From Bacteroidales bacterium (GTDB taxonomy: Bacteria; Bacteroidota; Bacteroidia; Bacteroidales; UBA932), in NCBI GenBank assembly GCA_017501525.1, contig JAFVWT010000004.1, positions 124,001 to 188,000 on the forward strand: a DNA stretch of 64,000 bases, in the 5' to 3' direction. Shown here one piece after another: positions 56,962 to 64,000 of the stretch (the first letter of the stretch is position 1; each line of letters starts with the position of its first letter). A program made the translations under genes and the position numbers. The notes under the pieces are model-generated. The model did not search any database, was not told the origin of the DNA, and was given only the letters and a program-made list of their open reading frames with translations.

Positions 56962-58353
56962 ATGACATTGATAAAATCTATCTCCGGAATCAGGGGAACA
57001 ATAGGAGGTGCAGTAGGTGAGTCATTGACTCCTATTGATATTGTAAAATATGTGTCGGCGTATTCGACCATGCTGATAGATAAGTTTGGAAAGGATAGAC
57101 CTCTGAAAGTGGTTGTAGGACGAGATGCGAGACTTTCAGGACAGATGGTCGATTCGATTGTGTGTGGTACATTGATATCATTTGGCATCAATGTGGTGAA
57201 TCTCTCTTTGGCATCTACCCCTACAGTTGAAATGGCTGTATTGTTTGAGAGCGCTGACGGAGGAATTATTATAACCGCATCACATAACCCCAAGGAGTGG
57301 AATGCCCTTAAACTTCTTAATGAGAATGGGGAGTTTCTCGATGGTGTAGAGGGAGCCGAACTTTTGGAAATAGCAGAGTCTGGTATCTTCCCCTATTGTA
57401 GTGTTGAAAAGTTGGGCAAGGTCACTTATAAAGATATGACAGACAGGCATATCGAGGCAGTATACAAATATCCGTTGGTAAATGTTGAAGCTATCCGTTC
57501 TGCCCATTTTAGAGTGGTGGTTGATGGAGTTAATTCTGTGGGAGGGGTTGTTATTCCTGCACTTTTGCAAACCCTCGGCGTGGATTGCATTAAAATAAAT
57601 TGTGAGCCGACGGGACATTTTGCCCATAACCCTGAGCCTCTGCCAGGCCATTTGAAGATGCTCTCAGATGTTGTCGTGAAGGAGGGTGCAGATTTAGGAA
57701 TATCAGTAGACCCTGATGTCGATCGCCTCGCATTTGTTTGTGAAGATGGTTCTTTTTTTGGTGAGGAATATACCCTTGTTAGTGTAGCAGATTATTTCCT
57801 TTCTAAGAGAAGGGGTGCAACAGTTTCAAATCTCTCTTCATCCAGGGCTCTAAGGGATATTTCTGAAAAATACGGATGTTCTTATAGCTCATCAGCTGTA
57901 GGGGAGGTAAATGTTACTACCCAAATGAAGCGGGTGAATGCTGTAATCGGAGGAGAGGGCAATGGAGGAGTGATTGTTCCCGATTTACATTATGGCAGGG
58001 ATGCCCTTATTGGTGTGGCGTTGTTTTTAAGTCTTATGGCCGAAAGGGGAGAGAAGGTCTCTCAGATCAGAGATTCTTTGCCTGTCTATACCATTTCTAA
58101 AAATAAGATCGAACTTTCCGATTCAAAACTTATTTCCAAGGCGCTGAAAGCTGTAAGGGAGGCATTTGCATCTGAAAAGATTACTGATATTGATGGGGTT
58201 AAGATAGATTTTGAGCAAGATAAAATGTGGGTTCATCTGAGACGCTCCAATACAGAACCGATTATTCGAATCTATTCCGAGGCTTCAGACAGCATCAAAG
58301 CCGAGGCTATAGCTCAAAAGGTAATCTCAATAGTAAAAGAGGTGATAAAATAG
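56962..58353 (+). CDS. glmM: Phosphohexomutase, phosphoglucosamine mutase-like
   Basis: 463 residues of the alpha-D-phosphohexomutase fold. Active-site Ser107 in TASHNP, metal loop DPDVDR (about 252-257), sugar-binding loop GEGNGG and phosphate-binding loop RRSNTEP near the C-terminus (about 431-437). Probably converts glucosamine 6-phosphate to glucosamine 1-phosphate for peptidoglycan; phosphomannomutase activity cannot be excluded. The next gene starts 9 bases later, so the two are co-transcribed. Confidence 0.9.
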   Translation: MTLIKSISGIRGTIGGAVGESLTPIDIVKYVSAYSTMLIDKFGKDRPLKVVVGRDARLSGQMVDSIVCGTLISFGINVVNLSLASTPTVEMAVLFESADGGIIITASHNPKEWNALKLLNENGEFLDGVEGAELLEIAESGIFPYCSVEKLGKVTYKDMTDRHIEAVYKYPLVNVEAIRSAHFRVVVDGVNSVGGVVIPALLQTLGVDCIKINCEPTGHFAHNPEPLPGHLKMLSDVVVKEGADLGISVDPDVDRLAFVCEDGSFFGEEYTLVSVADYFLSKRRGATVSNLSSSRALRDISEKYGCSYSSSAVGEVNVTTQMKRVNAVIGGEGNGGVIVPDLHYGRDALIGVALFLSLMAERGEKVSQIRDSLPVYTISKNKIELSDSKLISKALKAVREAFASEKITDIDGVKIDFEQDKMWVHLRRSNTEPIIRIYSEASDSIKAEAIAQKVISIVKEVIK

Positions 58354-58362
58354 AGGAAGGAT

Positions 58363-59529
58363 ATGTTTTCATTCAGAACGACCCCATTGGATGAGCAGCA
58401 GGATATTGTCTTGCGCAGTGGTAGAGTAGCTCTGTTGTGTAATCAGGCTGCATGGAATCCTGAAAAGGAGGAATATCTCTACGAATCGTTATTCAAAAAA
58501 GGTAATTTGGTAAGGATTTTCTATCCTGAGTATGGTCTATTCGGGGACAATATTTCCCAAAATATAGACAATTGCTCTAAATATGAATATCTGGGAATGG
58601 ATGGTGTGGAGTTTATACCTGTCAGTTGTGGTAGCATTGGTAGCTCCATAGAACTTAAATATCTGGAAGATGTCGATGCTTTGATTGTAGAGTATCAGGA
58701 TACAGGCAGCAGATATGACAGTTTTACAACTTTACTCTATTCGTTGTTTGTGGTAATTCATCAGATGAAACTCTCTATCTCGGTCTATATTCTGGATAGA
58801 GGTAATCCTTGTGGCAGGCAGGTGGAGGGAACTGTTTTTACACCTTTTGAAGGGAAATATGCAGGAATTGAAGGGATACCTCATCGTCATGGAATGACTC
58901 TTGGGGAACTTTCAAATCTCTTCTACTCTGAAATAGGTGCAAAGTTTCCACTTCATATAATATCATATATTGTCCGCTCAGCGACCCAATATATGATGCC
59001 CTGGAGTATCCCTCCTCACGAAGATGTTCCCGGGTTGTTTACTTCCACCTTTTATTGCGGGATGAGGATGCTATATGGTACCAATATCAGTTTTGGGGAG
59101 GGGACGACACGTCCATACGAACTTTTTGGAGCACCATATTTTGAAAAAGCGATGAAAGATATTGAGTCCGATAAACTTTCCGATCCCGGAGTCTTCCTGC
59201 GCAAGACCAGATTTACACCTCGTTTTGGTGCTTATGCCTATGAACCATGTTGCGGATTCCAGCTTTTGCCCCGTCCAGGAGTTCCATATCATTCAACCGG
59301 TCATACTCTTAGAATTCTCAGATATGTTCATGATAATTTTGCCGAAGCAGATTTTTCAAACTTGGAGTATATGATAGGGGATGATGTGTTGTATCAGTAT
59401 GTTATGGGCAATGTGATGTGGGAAGATGTTAAAGAGCATATCAAGGTTGAGGAACAGAAGTGGATCAGAAAGGCCAAGAGATATATGCTTTATGATGAAC
59501 AGTTTTCAAGAGTAAAGACTTTAATATAG
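58363..59529 (+). CDS. DUF1343/NamZ-like protein without signal peptide
   Basis: 388 residues. The family pattern is clear: GRVALLCNQAAW near 20-32, YPEYGLFGDN, VEYQDTGSRYDSF, ILDRGNPCGRQVEGTVF and PHRHGMTLGELSNL. Characterised members are exo-beta-N-acetylmuramidases that release MurNAc from peptidoglycan, usually exported. Here the protein starts MFSFRTTPLDEQQ with no signal peptide or lipobox, so it should stay in the cytoplasm unless exported by another route. The adjacent phosphohexomutase links it to amino-sugar metabolism, but its activity is inferred. Confidence 0.87.
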   Translation: MFSFRTTPLDEQQDIVLRSGRVALLCNQAAWNPEKEEYLYESLFKKGNLVRIFYPEYGLFGDNISQNIDNCSKYEYLGMDGVEFIPVSCGSIGSSIELKYLEDVDALIVEYQDTGSRYDSFTTLLYSLFVVIHQMKLSISVYILDRGNPCGRQVEGTVFTPFEGKYAGIEGIPHRHGMTLGELSNLFYSEIGAKFPLHIISYIVRSATQYMMPWSIPPHEDVPGLFTSTFYCGMRMLYGTNISFGEGTTRPYELFGAPYFEKAMKDIESDKLSDPGVFLRKTRFTPRFGAYAYEPCCGFQLLPRPGVPYHSTGHTLRILRYVHDNFAEADFSNLEYMIGDDVLYQYVMGNVMWEDVKEHIKVEEQKWIRKAKRYMLYDEQFSRVKTLI

Positions 59530-59666
59530 AGTTTTGCAGAGTTGTTTTCATTGAAATATCAAGATATCTTTTCCGAGGAGAGATTTATAATTCATCTTTT
59601 ATCATTATTTGTTTAAAGGTCTTGATTTACAGTCTAAAAATAAACATTAAAAGAGTTGTAAAAAAA

Positions 59667-59698
59667 TTTGTTGATATCGTAAATAATACATACTTTTG
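59667..59698 (+). promoter_or_regulatory. Promoter of rpmE2
   Basis: TTTG (59667-59670), 20 bases, perfect TACTTTTG (59691-59698); leader about 22 bases. Confidence 0.72.
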
Positions 59699-59726
59699 CA
59701 ACCCAATTAATTAAAACAATAAGAAA

Positions 59727-59972
59727 ATGAAAAAAGGAATACATCCCGAATCCTACCGTCTTGTAGCTTTCAAGGATATGTCAAATGAACATGTGTTCAT
59801 TACACGTTCTTGCGTGAATACTAAAGAAACTATTGAAATCGATGGTGTTAACTATCCTTTGGTAAAAGTTGAAATTTCAAACACATCTCACCCTTTCTAC
59901 ACAGGAAAGATGAAACTTGTGGATACCGCAGGTCGCGTGGACAAATACTATCAACGCTACAAAAAGAAATAA
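59727..59972 (+). CDS. rpmE2: 50S ribosomal protein L31, type B
   Basis: 81 residues, no CxxC zinc motif, so the zinc-independent form. Landmarks MKKGIHPESYRLVAFKDMS and the C-terminal RVDKYYQRYKKK. Monocistronic, between its own promoter and terminator. Confidence 0.96.
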   Translation: MKKGIHPESYRLVAFKDMSNEHVFITRSCVNTKETIEIDGVNYPLVKVEISNTSHPFYTGKMKLVDTAGRVDKYYQRYKKK

Positions 59973-59997
59973 TCCTATCAATAGGAAAAGATATAAG

Positions 59998-60030
59998 AAA
60001 GGAGGAACAGATTTGTATCCTCCTTTTTTT
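59998..60030 (+). terminator. Intrinsic terminator of rpmE2
   Basis: AAAGGAGGA/TCCTCCTTT, 9-bp stem with an extra ACA/TGT pairing inside, followed by a T run. Confidence 0.9.
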
Positions 60031-60092
60031 GTCCCTCATACTTTCACTCCATCTGGGAGAGGAGTGTCCTGATGCAGGGATAAAAGGATATT

Positions 60093-60139
60093 AAAAGAGA
60101 AACCACCGGTAAGTTTACACAACTTATCAGTGGTTTCTC
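60093..60139 (-). terminator. Terminator of tRNA-Pro(CGG)
   Basis: Minus strand: GAGAAACCAC/GTGGTTTCTC, a perfect 10-bp stem with an inner AAGTT/AACTT pairing, followed by TTTT. Starts four bases after the tRNA 3' end. Confidence 0.85.
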
Positions 60140-60142
60140 TTG

Positions 60143-60215
60143 TCGGGAAGAGGTGACTCGAACACCCGACCTCTGCGTCCCGAACGCAGCGCGCTGCCAA
60201 CTGCGCCACTTCCCG
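60143..60215 (-). tRNA. tRNA-Pro (anticodon CGG)
   Basis: 73 bases; acceptor CGGGAAG/CTTCCCG with discriminator A (C1-G72 and A73 as in bacterial tRNA-Pro); anticodon stem CTGCG/CGCAG, loop TTCGGGA. T stem has one G-U pair. Confidence 0.96.
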
Positions 60216-60286
60216 AAGTCTTTAAATATTTTGTTCTCTTCCAATTCAGTGGATTGCAACCACATTTGGAAAGAACCTTCAGTAAT

Positions 60287-60315
60287 AAAAAAAGGCTCTC
60301 TTCGGAAGAGAACCT
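60287..60315 (-). terminator. Terminator of tRNA-Pro(AGG)
   Basis: Minus strand: GGTTCTCTT/AAGAGAGCC, 9-bp stem with a G-U pair and a three-base loop, followed by a T run of seven. It lies between the two tRNA-Pro genes. A second hairpin, GTTCTTTCCAA with TTGGAAGAGAAC, follows before the next tRNA. Confidence 0.85.
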
Positions 60316-60319
60316 ATTG

Positions 60320-60393
60320 TCGGGATGAGATGACTCGAACATCCGACCCCCACGTCCCTAACGTGGTGCGCTAGCCAACTGCGCCACATCCCG
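60320..60393 (-). tRNA. tRNA-Pro (anticodon AGG)
   Basis: 74 bases; acceptor CGGGATG/CATCCCG with discriminator A; D arm GCGC/GCGC; anticodon stem CCACG/CGTGG; loop TTAGGGA, so the wobble base is A34 and the anticodon AGG; T stem closes with a G-U pair. Most bacteria use GGG here and A34 is normally limited to tRNA-Arg(ACG). No CCA encoded. Confidence 0.93.
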
Positions 60394-60403
60394 AATCGGA
60401 CCG

Positions 60404-60411
60404 CAAATATA
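60404..60411 (-). promoter_or_regulatory. -7 element of the tRNA-Pro(AGG) promoter
   Basis: Minus strand TATATTTG, perfect. Preceded by TTTTGAC, the same context as two other promoters in the window (12821 and 25907). Expected start about six bases before the tRNA. Confidence 0.65.
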
Positions 60412-60475
60412 GTCAAAATTTTTATATGCAAAACTTTTTTTCAAAAAAAATGCAAATTCTGACGATATTATCCTG

Positions 60476-60796
60476 TTAGCCCCTTATGTAGTGAGGCATC
60501 TCTTCTGGAATGACAATTGAAAATTCTACCAGACCTGAGATTTCTCCATTTTCGTACCATGGAGTTTGGTATATTAACTTTTTCTCACCTTTTTTACTAA
60601 TAGTGTATGAATTGGTTTCTCCTTTCTCAAGTAGTCTTCTAATTATCTCTTGTGAACGGGGATTGTGGCAATTAAATAGATTCTCTCCCAATACATTGCC
60701 ATTAGTTGCAATAGATTTGTCGTTCATGTAGAGAACTTTGCCTTCTTTGTCGCAAACAGTGATTGCGCAGTTTAGTTCTTTTGCCCAGTCAATCAT
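60476..60796 (-). CDS. Single-domain PAS protein
   Basis: 106 residues consisting of one PAS domain (about 5-95: CAITVCDKEGKVLYMNDKS, GENLFNCHNPRSQEIIRRLLEKG, LIYQTPWYENGEISGLVEFS). No kinase, DNA-binding or GGDEF output domain. The CHNPRSQE helix resembles the PAS domain at the end of DUF438 proteins. Possible small-molecule, flavin or heme sensor acting by protein contacts; ligand unknown. A long hairpin (60814-60861) lies upstream between it and the peptidase gene. Confidence 0.82.
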   Translation of the reverse strand: MIDWAKELNCAITVCDKEGKVLYMNDKSIATNGNVLGENLFNCHNPRSQEIIRRLLEKGETNSYTISKKGEKKLIYQTPWYENGEISGLVEFSIVIPEEMPHYIRG

Positions 60797-60813
60797 GATT
60801 TCATTTCTTATTT

Positions 60814-60861
60814 AAGGCAACTCCTATAGACTGCTGTGCAGTGAGTTATGGAAGTTGCCTT
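60814..60861 (-). terminator. Long hairpin between peptidase and PAS genes
   Basis: AAGGCAACT/AGTTGCCTT, a perfect 9-bp outer stem with an inner ACTGC/GCAGT stem (tip TGT). No U-tract (TTAAATAAG follows), so it may be a terminator, an attenuator before the PAS gene or an mRNA-stabilising element. Confidence 0.55.
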
Positions 60862-60886
60862 TGTGGGGTTTGTAAAAGTATTTCTG

Positions 60887-63130
60887 TTATCTTCCTCCTG
60901 CAGGGAGATTTTCAAGCCAGTATTTCAACATCGATCTATAGAGGTGGTATGTTGTATTTTCACGCTCATAGATGCCATGTGCTCTCATCGGGTAACTTAA
61001 CATGGAGAAAATCTTATCTTGCTTGATCAGCTCGTTTACAAGCATTTCCATACTTTGATAATGGACATTGTCATCACCTGTACCATGTATGAGCATAAGG
61101 TTTCCTTGTAAATTTCCTGCAAAATTAATGGGAGAACCATTGTAATATCCTTCGGGGTTTGTGGATGGAAGTCCCATATATCTTTCTTGATAGATGGTGT
61201 CATACAGGTATTGTGAGTATACGCCTGCTACTGCAATACCTGTGGAGTAAATATCGGGATATTTAAACATAAGGTGGGCTGTTGACGAGCCTCCGCCGCT
61301 CCATCCCCAGATTCCTATTCTTTCGGGATCAACAAACGAATATGTCTCTATAACTTTCTTTACTGCTTTGGCATGGTCGTCGGGAGGGATGATTCCCACT
61401 TTACCATATACGCATTTTCTCCATTCTCTTCCCCTGGGGGTGTTAACACCTCTGGGGTCTATACTCATTACGATATATCCTTCTTGAGCCAAATATCTGC
61501 TCCATAGGTCGTTGTTTCCACCCCATCTGTTTTGGACAGTGCTGGTCCATGGCTCTCCATAGATATAGAAGATTACCGGATATACTCTTGAGGGGTCAAA
61601 ATCTGCAGGTTTGATCATCCAGCCGTCAAGAACAATCTCGCCGATATCAACTCTAAAGAATTCTTTAGCGGGAACTTCAAGGGCTGCATAATTTTGTGCA
61701 ACTTGCTTATTGTCCTGCATCACTCTGATTACCTTATGATCGGGTAGGGATACAAGTTCATAACGGGCCGGTGTCTCACTATTGCTGAAGGTGTGGATTG
61801 CATATTTTGAACCCGGAGCAATGTTATAGCTGTGATGACCAATCTCTCCGACAGGGGTTAGGCGTTCAGCTTTACATTTTCCATTCATTTTAGTCCTGTA
61901 AAGGTATCTTTCAAGTGGACTCTCAGGTGATGCGATATAGTATACATATCCATTTTTGATGTCTACGTTGACAACTTCCACTACATCAAATTCTCCGGCA
62001 GTTATAGGTTCAATCTTAGAACCATCTTTGCTTACTTTGTAAAGGTGTCTCCATCCATCCCTTTCTGAAGTCCATGTGAAGAATTTGTTCTCCTTTCCCC
62101 AATGGATATAGTCGTGGATGTCAAGGAATGCTTCATCTGTTTCTGTGAAGAAATTGTCAAGTTCCATAGAATGACTGTTTCCATAATAGACAGAGTTGGT
62201 ATTCTGGAGACGGTTGAGTTGCTGAATCATTATTTCATCACTGCCGGGAACAAAATCAATCCTTGCGATATAATTGTTTCTTGGGTCTCCGGGAATATCA
62301 AACCAGCGGGTCTGCGGATTATGTGAAATATCTACAACTCCGATTCTTCCAGCTGAATTGGCTGTACCTGCTTTTGGATATGGAAGGGGAATAAGTGATG
62401 AATAGACAGAGTCGATATTATTTATCATATAGAATGTTCCGGTGCCTTCTGTGTCAAATTGCCAGTATGCTATCTGTTTACTATCAGGGCTCCATCTGAA
62501 TCCATCGTGCTGGTGGAGCTCTTCTTCATATACCCAGTCAAAGTTACCATTGATGATAATGTCGCTACCATCAAAAGTCAATTGTGTACGGTGAGAATGG
62601 TCGCCATGGAAGTTCTCCACATAGATGTTATTCTTATATACATAGGCAACTTTTTCTCCGTCAGGAGAGAATTTTGCAAACATCATTTCTGAAGGTTCAA
62701 GTCCTTGACCTAATTTTAAAAGATGACCATTTGTAAGGTTCAATACGTAGTAATCACCTTTGGTGTTGAGTCTCCAAACCCTTTTTGAATTGGTGTAAAT
62801 CATCAATTTGGTGTTGTCTGCCGACCAGATGTAATTTTCAATAATAATCGGAGTGGTCTGACCTTCCGGAATAAGTTGGGATGCAGAAATTACAATGGTC
62901 TTTTGTGATGTCTCAATATTGTTGAGTACGATGTCCACACCATTTGTCTCATTGTTGTGTTCAAGAGTATAGAACGATTTTCCATCTTCACTCCACCTGA
63001 GGGCATTTATTCCTTTGGGGGCGTATGTCCCATTCTTGTAGATGTCCTCAAGGGTAAGTTCCTTGGGTTGTGCCCATGAGACGAGTGATAGGGCAAGAGC
63101 AATTGCCGAAATGATAAGTCTTTTAGTCAT
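60887..63130 (-). CDS. Dipeptidyl peptidase IV-like serine peptidase (family S9B)
   Basis: 747 residues with signal peptide (cleavage after SWAQ, about residue 21). N-terminal beta-propeller (about 35-490) containing the N-terminus-binding EE pair in DWVYEEELH (Glu202-Glu203), and C-terminal alpha/beta hydrolase with catalytic Ser611 in GWSGGGS, Asp686 in HGTGDDNVH and His718 in RAHGIYE. Releases dipeptides, usually after Pro or Ala, in the periplasm. Follows pnuC by seven bases, so they share an mRNA. Relevant to peptide use. Confidence 0.96.
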   Translation of the reverse strand: MTKRLIISAIALALSLVSWAQPKELTLEDIYKNGTYAPKGINALRWSEDGKSFYTLEHNNETNGVDIVLNNIETSQKTIVISASQLIPEGQTTPIIIENYIWSADNTKLMIYTNSKRVWRLNTKGDYYVLNLTNGHLLKLGQGLEPSEMMFAKFSPDGEKVAYVYKNNIYVENFHGDHSHRTQLTFDGSDIIINGNFDWVYEEELHQHDGFRWSPDSKQIAYWQFDTEGTGTFYMINNIDSVYSSLIPLPYPKAGTANSAGRIGVVDISHNPQTRWFDIPGDPRNNYIARIDFVPGSDEIMIQQLNRLQNTNSVYYGNSHSMELDNFFTETDEAFLDIHDYIHWGKENKFFTWTSERDGWRHLYKVSKDGSKIEPITAGEFDVVEVVNVDIKNGYVYYIASPESPLERYLYRTKMNGKCKAERLTPVGEIGHHSYNIAPGSKYAIHTFSNSETPARYELVSLPDHKVIRVMQDNKQVAQNYAALEVPAKEFFRVDIGEIVLDGWMIKPADFDPSRVYPVIFYIYGEPWTSTVQNRWGGNNDLWSRYLAQEGYIVMSIDPRGVNTPRGREWRKCVYGKVGIIPPDDHAKAVKKVIETYSFVDPERIGIWGWSGGGSSTAHLMFKYPDIYSTGIAVAGVYSQYLYDTIYQERYMGLPSTNPEGYYNGSPINFAGNLQGNLMLIHGTGDDNVHYQSMEMLVNELIKQDKIFSMLSYPMRAHGIYERENTTYHLYRSMLKYWLENLPAGGR

Positions 63131-63137
63131 AAAGTAT

Positions 63138-63722
63138 TTAATTAATTTGTTGTTGCGAATCTAACATTTTTAACCATTTTTGGTATCCGAAATATACAAT
63201 TACGGCATACAGTGCATATAGTGCTGATGTGAAATATAGTCCCTTATAAAGATATAGCATTGCAGATACTATGTCTACAATTCCCCATACCCACCATTGT
63301 TCAATATGTTTTTTTGCAAGCATCCACATTCCCACAATGCTTAATGCTGTAGTGAAGGCGTCGCACCAGGGGACATTGCTGTCAGTTGCATATTCGAGAA
63401 AAATTCCAAGAGCTAATGTCAGTAGGAGACTAATAAGTAGCAGTGGAGTATAATATGACTTTGGGGTCCTGGTTATTGAAATATCAGTTGTTGTGTCAGA
63501 TGAAGGGGACTTTTTGCCAATCCACTGATATATACCATAGAAAGAGGCCAGAAGATAGTATATGTTCAATCCAAAATCGGCATATAGACCTGCTTGATAA
63601 TATACGACAGTATATATTGCGGGCATAATGAGACCTGCTATCCAGAGCCATATACTTGCGCGATATTCAAGCCACAGGTAGACAAGTCCCACAATTGTTC
63701 CTATAATTTCCAGCCAATTCAT
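63138..63722 (-). CDS. pnuC: PnuC-family vitamin transporter
   Basis: 194 residues from ATG 63722 (MNWLEIIGTIVGLVYLWLEYR); the ATG at 63749 adds MKACCYLRR, which lies inside the promoter and was rejected. About seven membrane spans; family motifs YLWLEYR, NIYYLLASFYGIYQW and WWVWGIVDI. PnuC moves nicotinamide riboside, but in Bacteroidota close relatives (PnuT) move thiamine, and no TPP riboswitch is visible here, so substrate is open. Co-transcribed with the peptidase downstream. Confidence 0.88.
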   Translation of the reverse strand: MNWLEIIGTIVGLVYLWLEYRASIWLWIAGLIMPAIYTVVYYQAGLYADFGLNIYYLLASFYGIYQWIGKKSPSSDTTTDISITRTPKSYYTPLLLISLLLTLALGIFLEYATDSNVPWCDAFTTALSIVGMWMLAKKHIEQWWVWGIVDIVSAMLYLYKGLYFTSALYALYAVIVYFGYQKWLKMLDSQQQIN

Positions 63723-63726
63723 TCTG

Positions 63727-63757
63727 CGAAGATAGCAACAAGCCTTCAAGATACAAA
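63727..63757 (-). promoter_or_regulatory. Promoter of pnuC-peptidase operon, giving a leaderless mRNA
   Basis: Minus strand: TTTG (63754-63757), 19 bases, TATCTTCG (63727-63734; one mismatch). Only four bases separate it from the ATG at 63722. Confidence 0.55.
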
Positions 63758-63784
63758 GCAGAGTCTTGAAATTTGTAGTTTTAG

Positions 63785-64000
63785 CTATCGACAGTACCTT
63801 TTGAGCCTGTATGCTTGAGATTTAGTTATGATATTCTTTTTTAGAAGTTTTTCAACAGTGACCTGCTCGTCAGGATATACTTTTCTGAAACGTTCTATCC
63901 CTTTGGCACTGTAACTTCCTATGTATGGGTGTTTAGCAAGAGAGTCTGCAGGGGTGTTTGTCAGGTCAATGGATATTATTGAGGATGGTTCAATATAAAT
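63785..64000 (-). CDS. Helix-hairpin-helix-type protein, partial (5' end outside window)
   Basis: The last 71 codons (ending KRYCR, stop TAG at 63785-63787) of a gene entering from the right edge. Visible: ISIDLTNTPADSLAKHPYIG followed by SYSAKGIERFRKVYP and VEKLLKKNII, which fits the ComEA/helix-hairpin-helix pattern of Bacteroidota (leucine, helix, HPYIG hairpin, A-K-I-x-R-[YF]-R). Such proteins bind DNA, some in the periplasm. Full length is unknown. Confidence 0.65.
   Translation of the reverse strand: MYIEPSSIISIDLTNTPADSLAKHPYIGSYSAKGIERFRKVYPDEQVTVEKLLKKNIITKSQAYRLKRYCR

Noticed and set aside
63723..63784. Riboswitch (TPP, NAD or preQ1) upstream of pnuC
   Set aside because: Only 62 bases separate pnuC from the upstream gene and they hold a promoter ending four bases before the ATG; no riboswitch core is visible.

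Overview
The window is a chromosomal segment of a low-to-mid GC Bacteroidota, most likely order Bacteroidales. The signs are a SusC/SusD pair, a type IX secretion (T9SS) C-terminal sorting domain, a PorV/PorQ-like outer-membrane protein, a complete Bat (aerotolerance) operon, and many promoters of the Bacteroidota type (TTTG, about 19-20 bases, then TAnnTTTG). Starts usually have an A-rich leader instead of a Shine-Dalgarno sequence. I cannot name a genus from sequence alone. No phage, insertion sequence, CRISPR array or integrase is visible; most of the window is core genome.

Layout. 1-3.5 kb (minus): a PorV-like barrel (cut by the window edge) coupled to a large subtilisin with a T9SS tail. 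4.1-9.5 kb (plus): SusC, SusD and a small lipoprotein, ended by a clear terminator. 9.6-10.3 kb: a small secreted protein of unknown function. 10.3-12.8 kb (minus): gamma-class carbonic-anhydrase-like protein, TlpA-like thioredoxin lipoprotein, murI. 12.9-25.9 kb (minus): the classical transcription/translation block, read as four tRNAs, tuf, tRNA-Trp, secE, nusG, rplK, rplA, rplJ, rplL, rpoB, rpoC. 25.9-29.7 kb (minus): ssb, purA, dxs. 29.8-32.6 kb (plus): two tandem major-facilitator transporters. Then recJ (minus), an FN3-type lipoprotein, lysS, a SpoU rRNA methylase, aroE, an orphan FtsX/MacB-type permease (minus), rluB-like, era, parC and aroK. 45.8-48.5 kb (minus): TonB-ExbD-ExbB and truA. 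48.6-56.8 kb (plus): moxR, DUF58, an accessory membrane protein, batA, a fused batB-batC, batD, batE. 57-60 kb (plus): a phosphohexomutase, a DUF1343/NamZ-like protein without signal peptide, rpmE2. 60-64 kb (minus): two tRNA-Pro genes, a one-domain PAS protein, a DPP IV-like peptidase, a PnuC-family transporter and the end of a helix-hairpin-helix-type protein.

How it fits together. The envelope genes form two energised systems: TonB-ExbBD, which can power SusC, and the MoxR/VWA Bat complex spanning inner membrane and periplasm. Several genes handle proteins or peptides (secreted subtilisin, DPP IV-like peptidase, MFSD1-like transporters, a SusCD pair of unknown ligand). That suggests, but does not prove, growth on protein or peptides.

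The most unusual items are a tRNA-Pro with anticodon AGG in a genome that prefers CCT, an in-frame BatB-BatC fusion that keeps an internal signal-peptide-like segment, a lipobox on a T9SS-tailed subtilisin, MFSD1-like transporters in tandem, and promoters placed so close to recJ and pnuC that these mRNAs should be almost leaderless. I did not find a clearly new multi-gene system.
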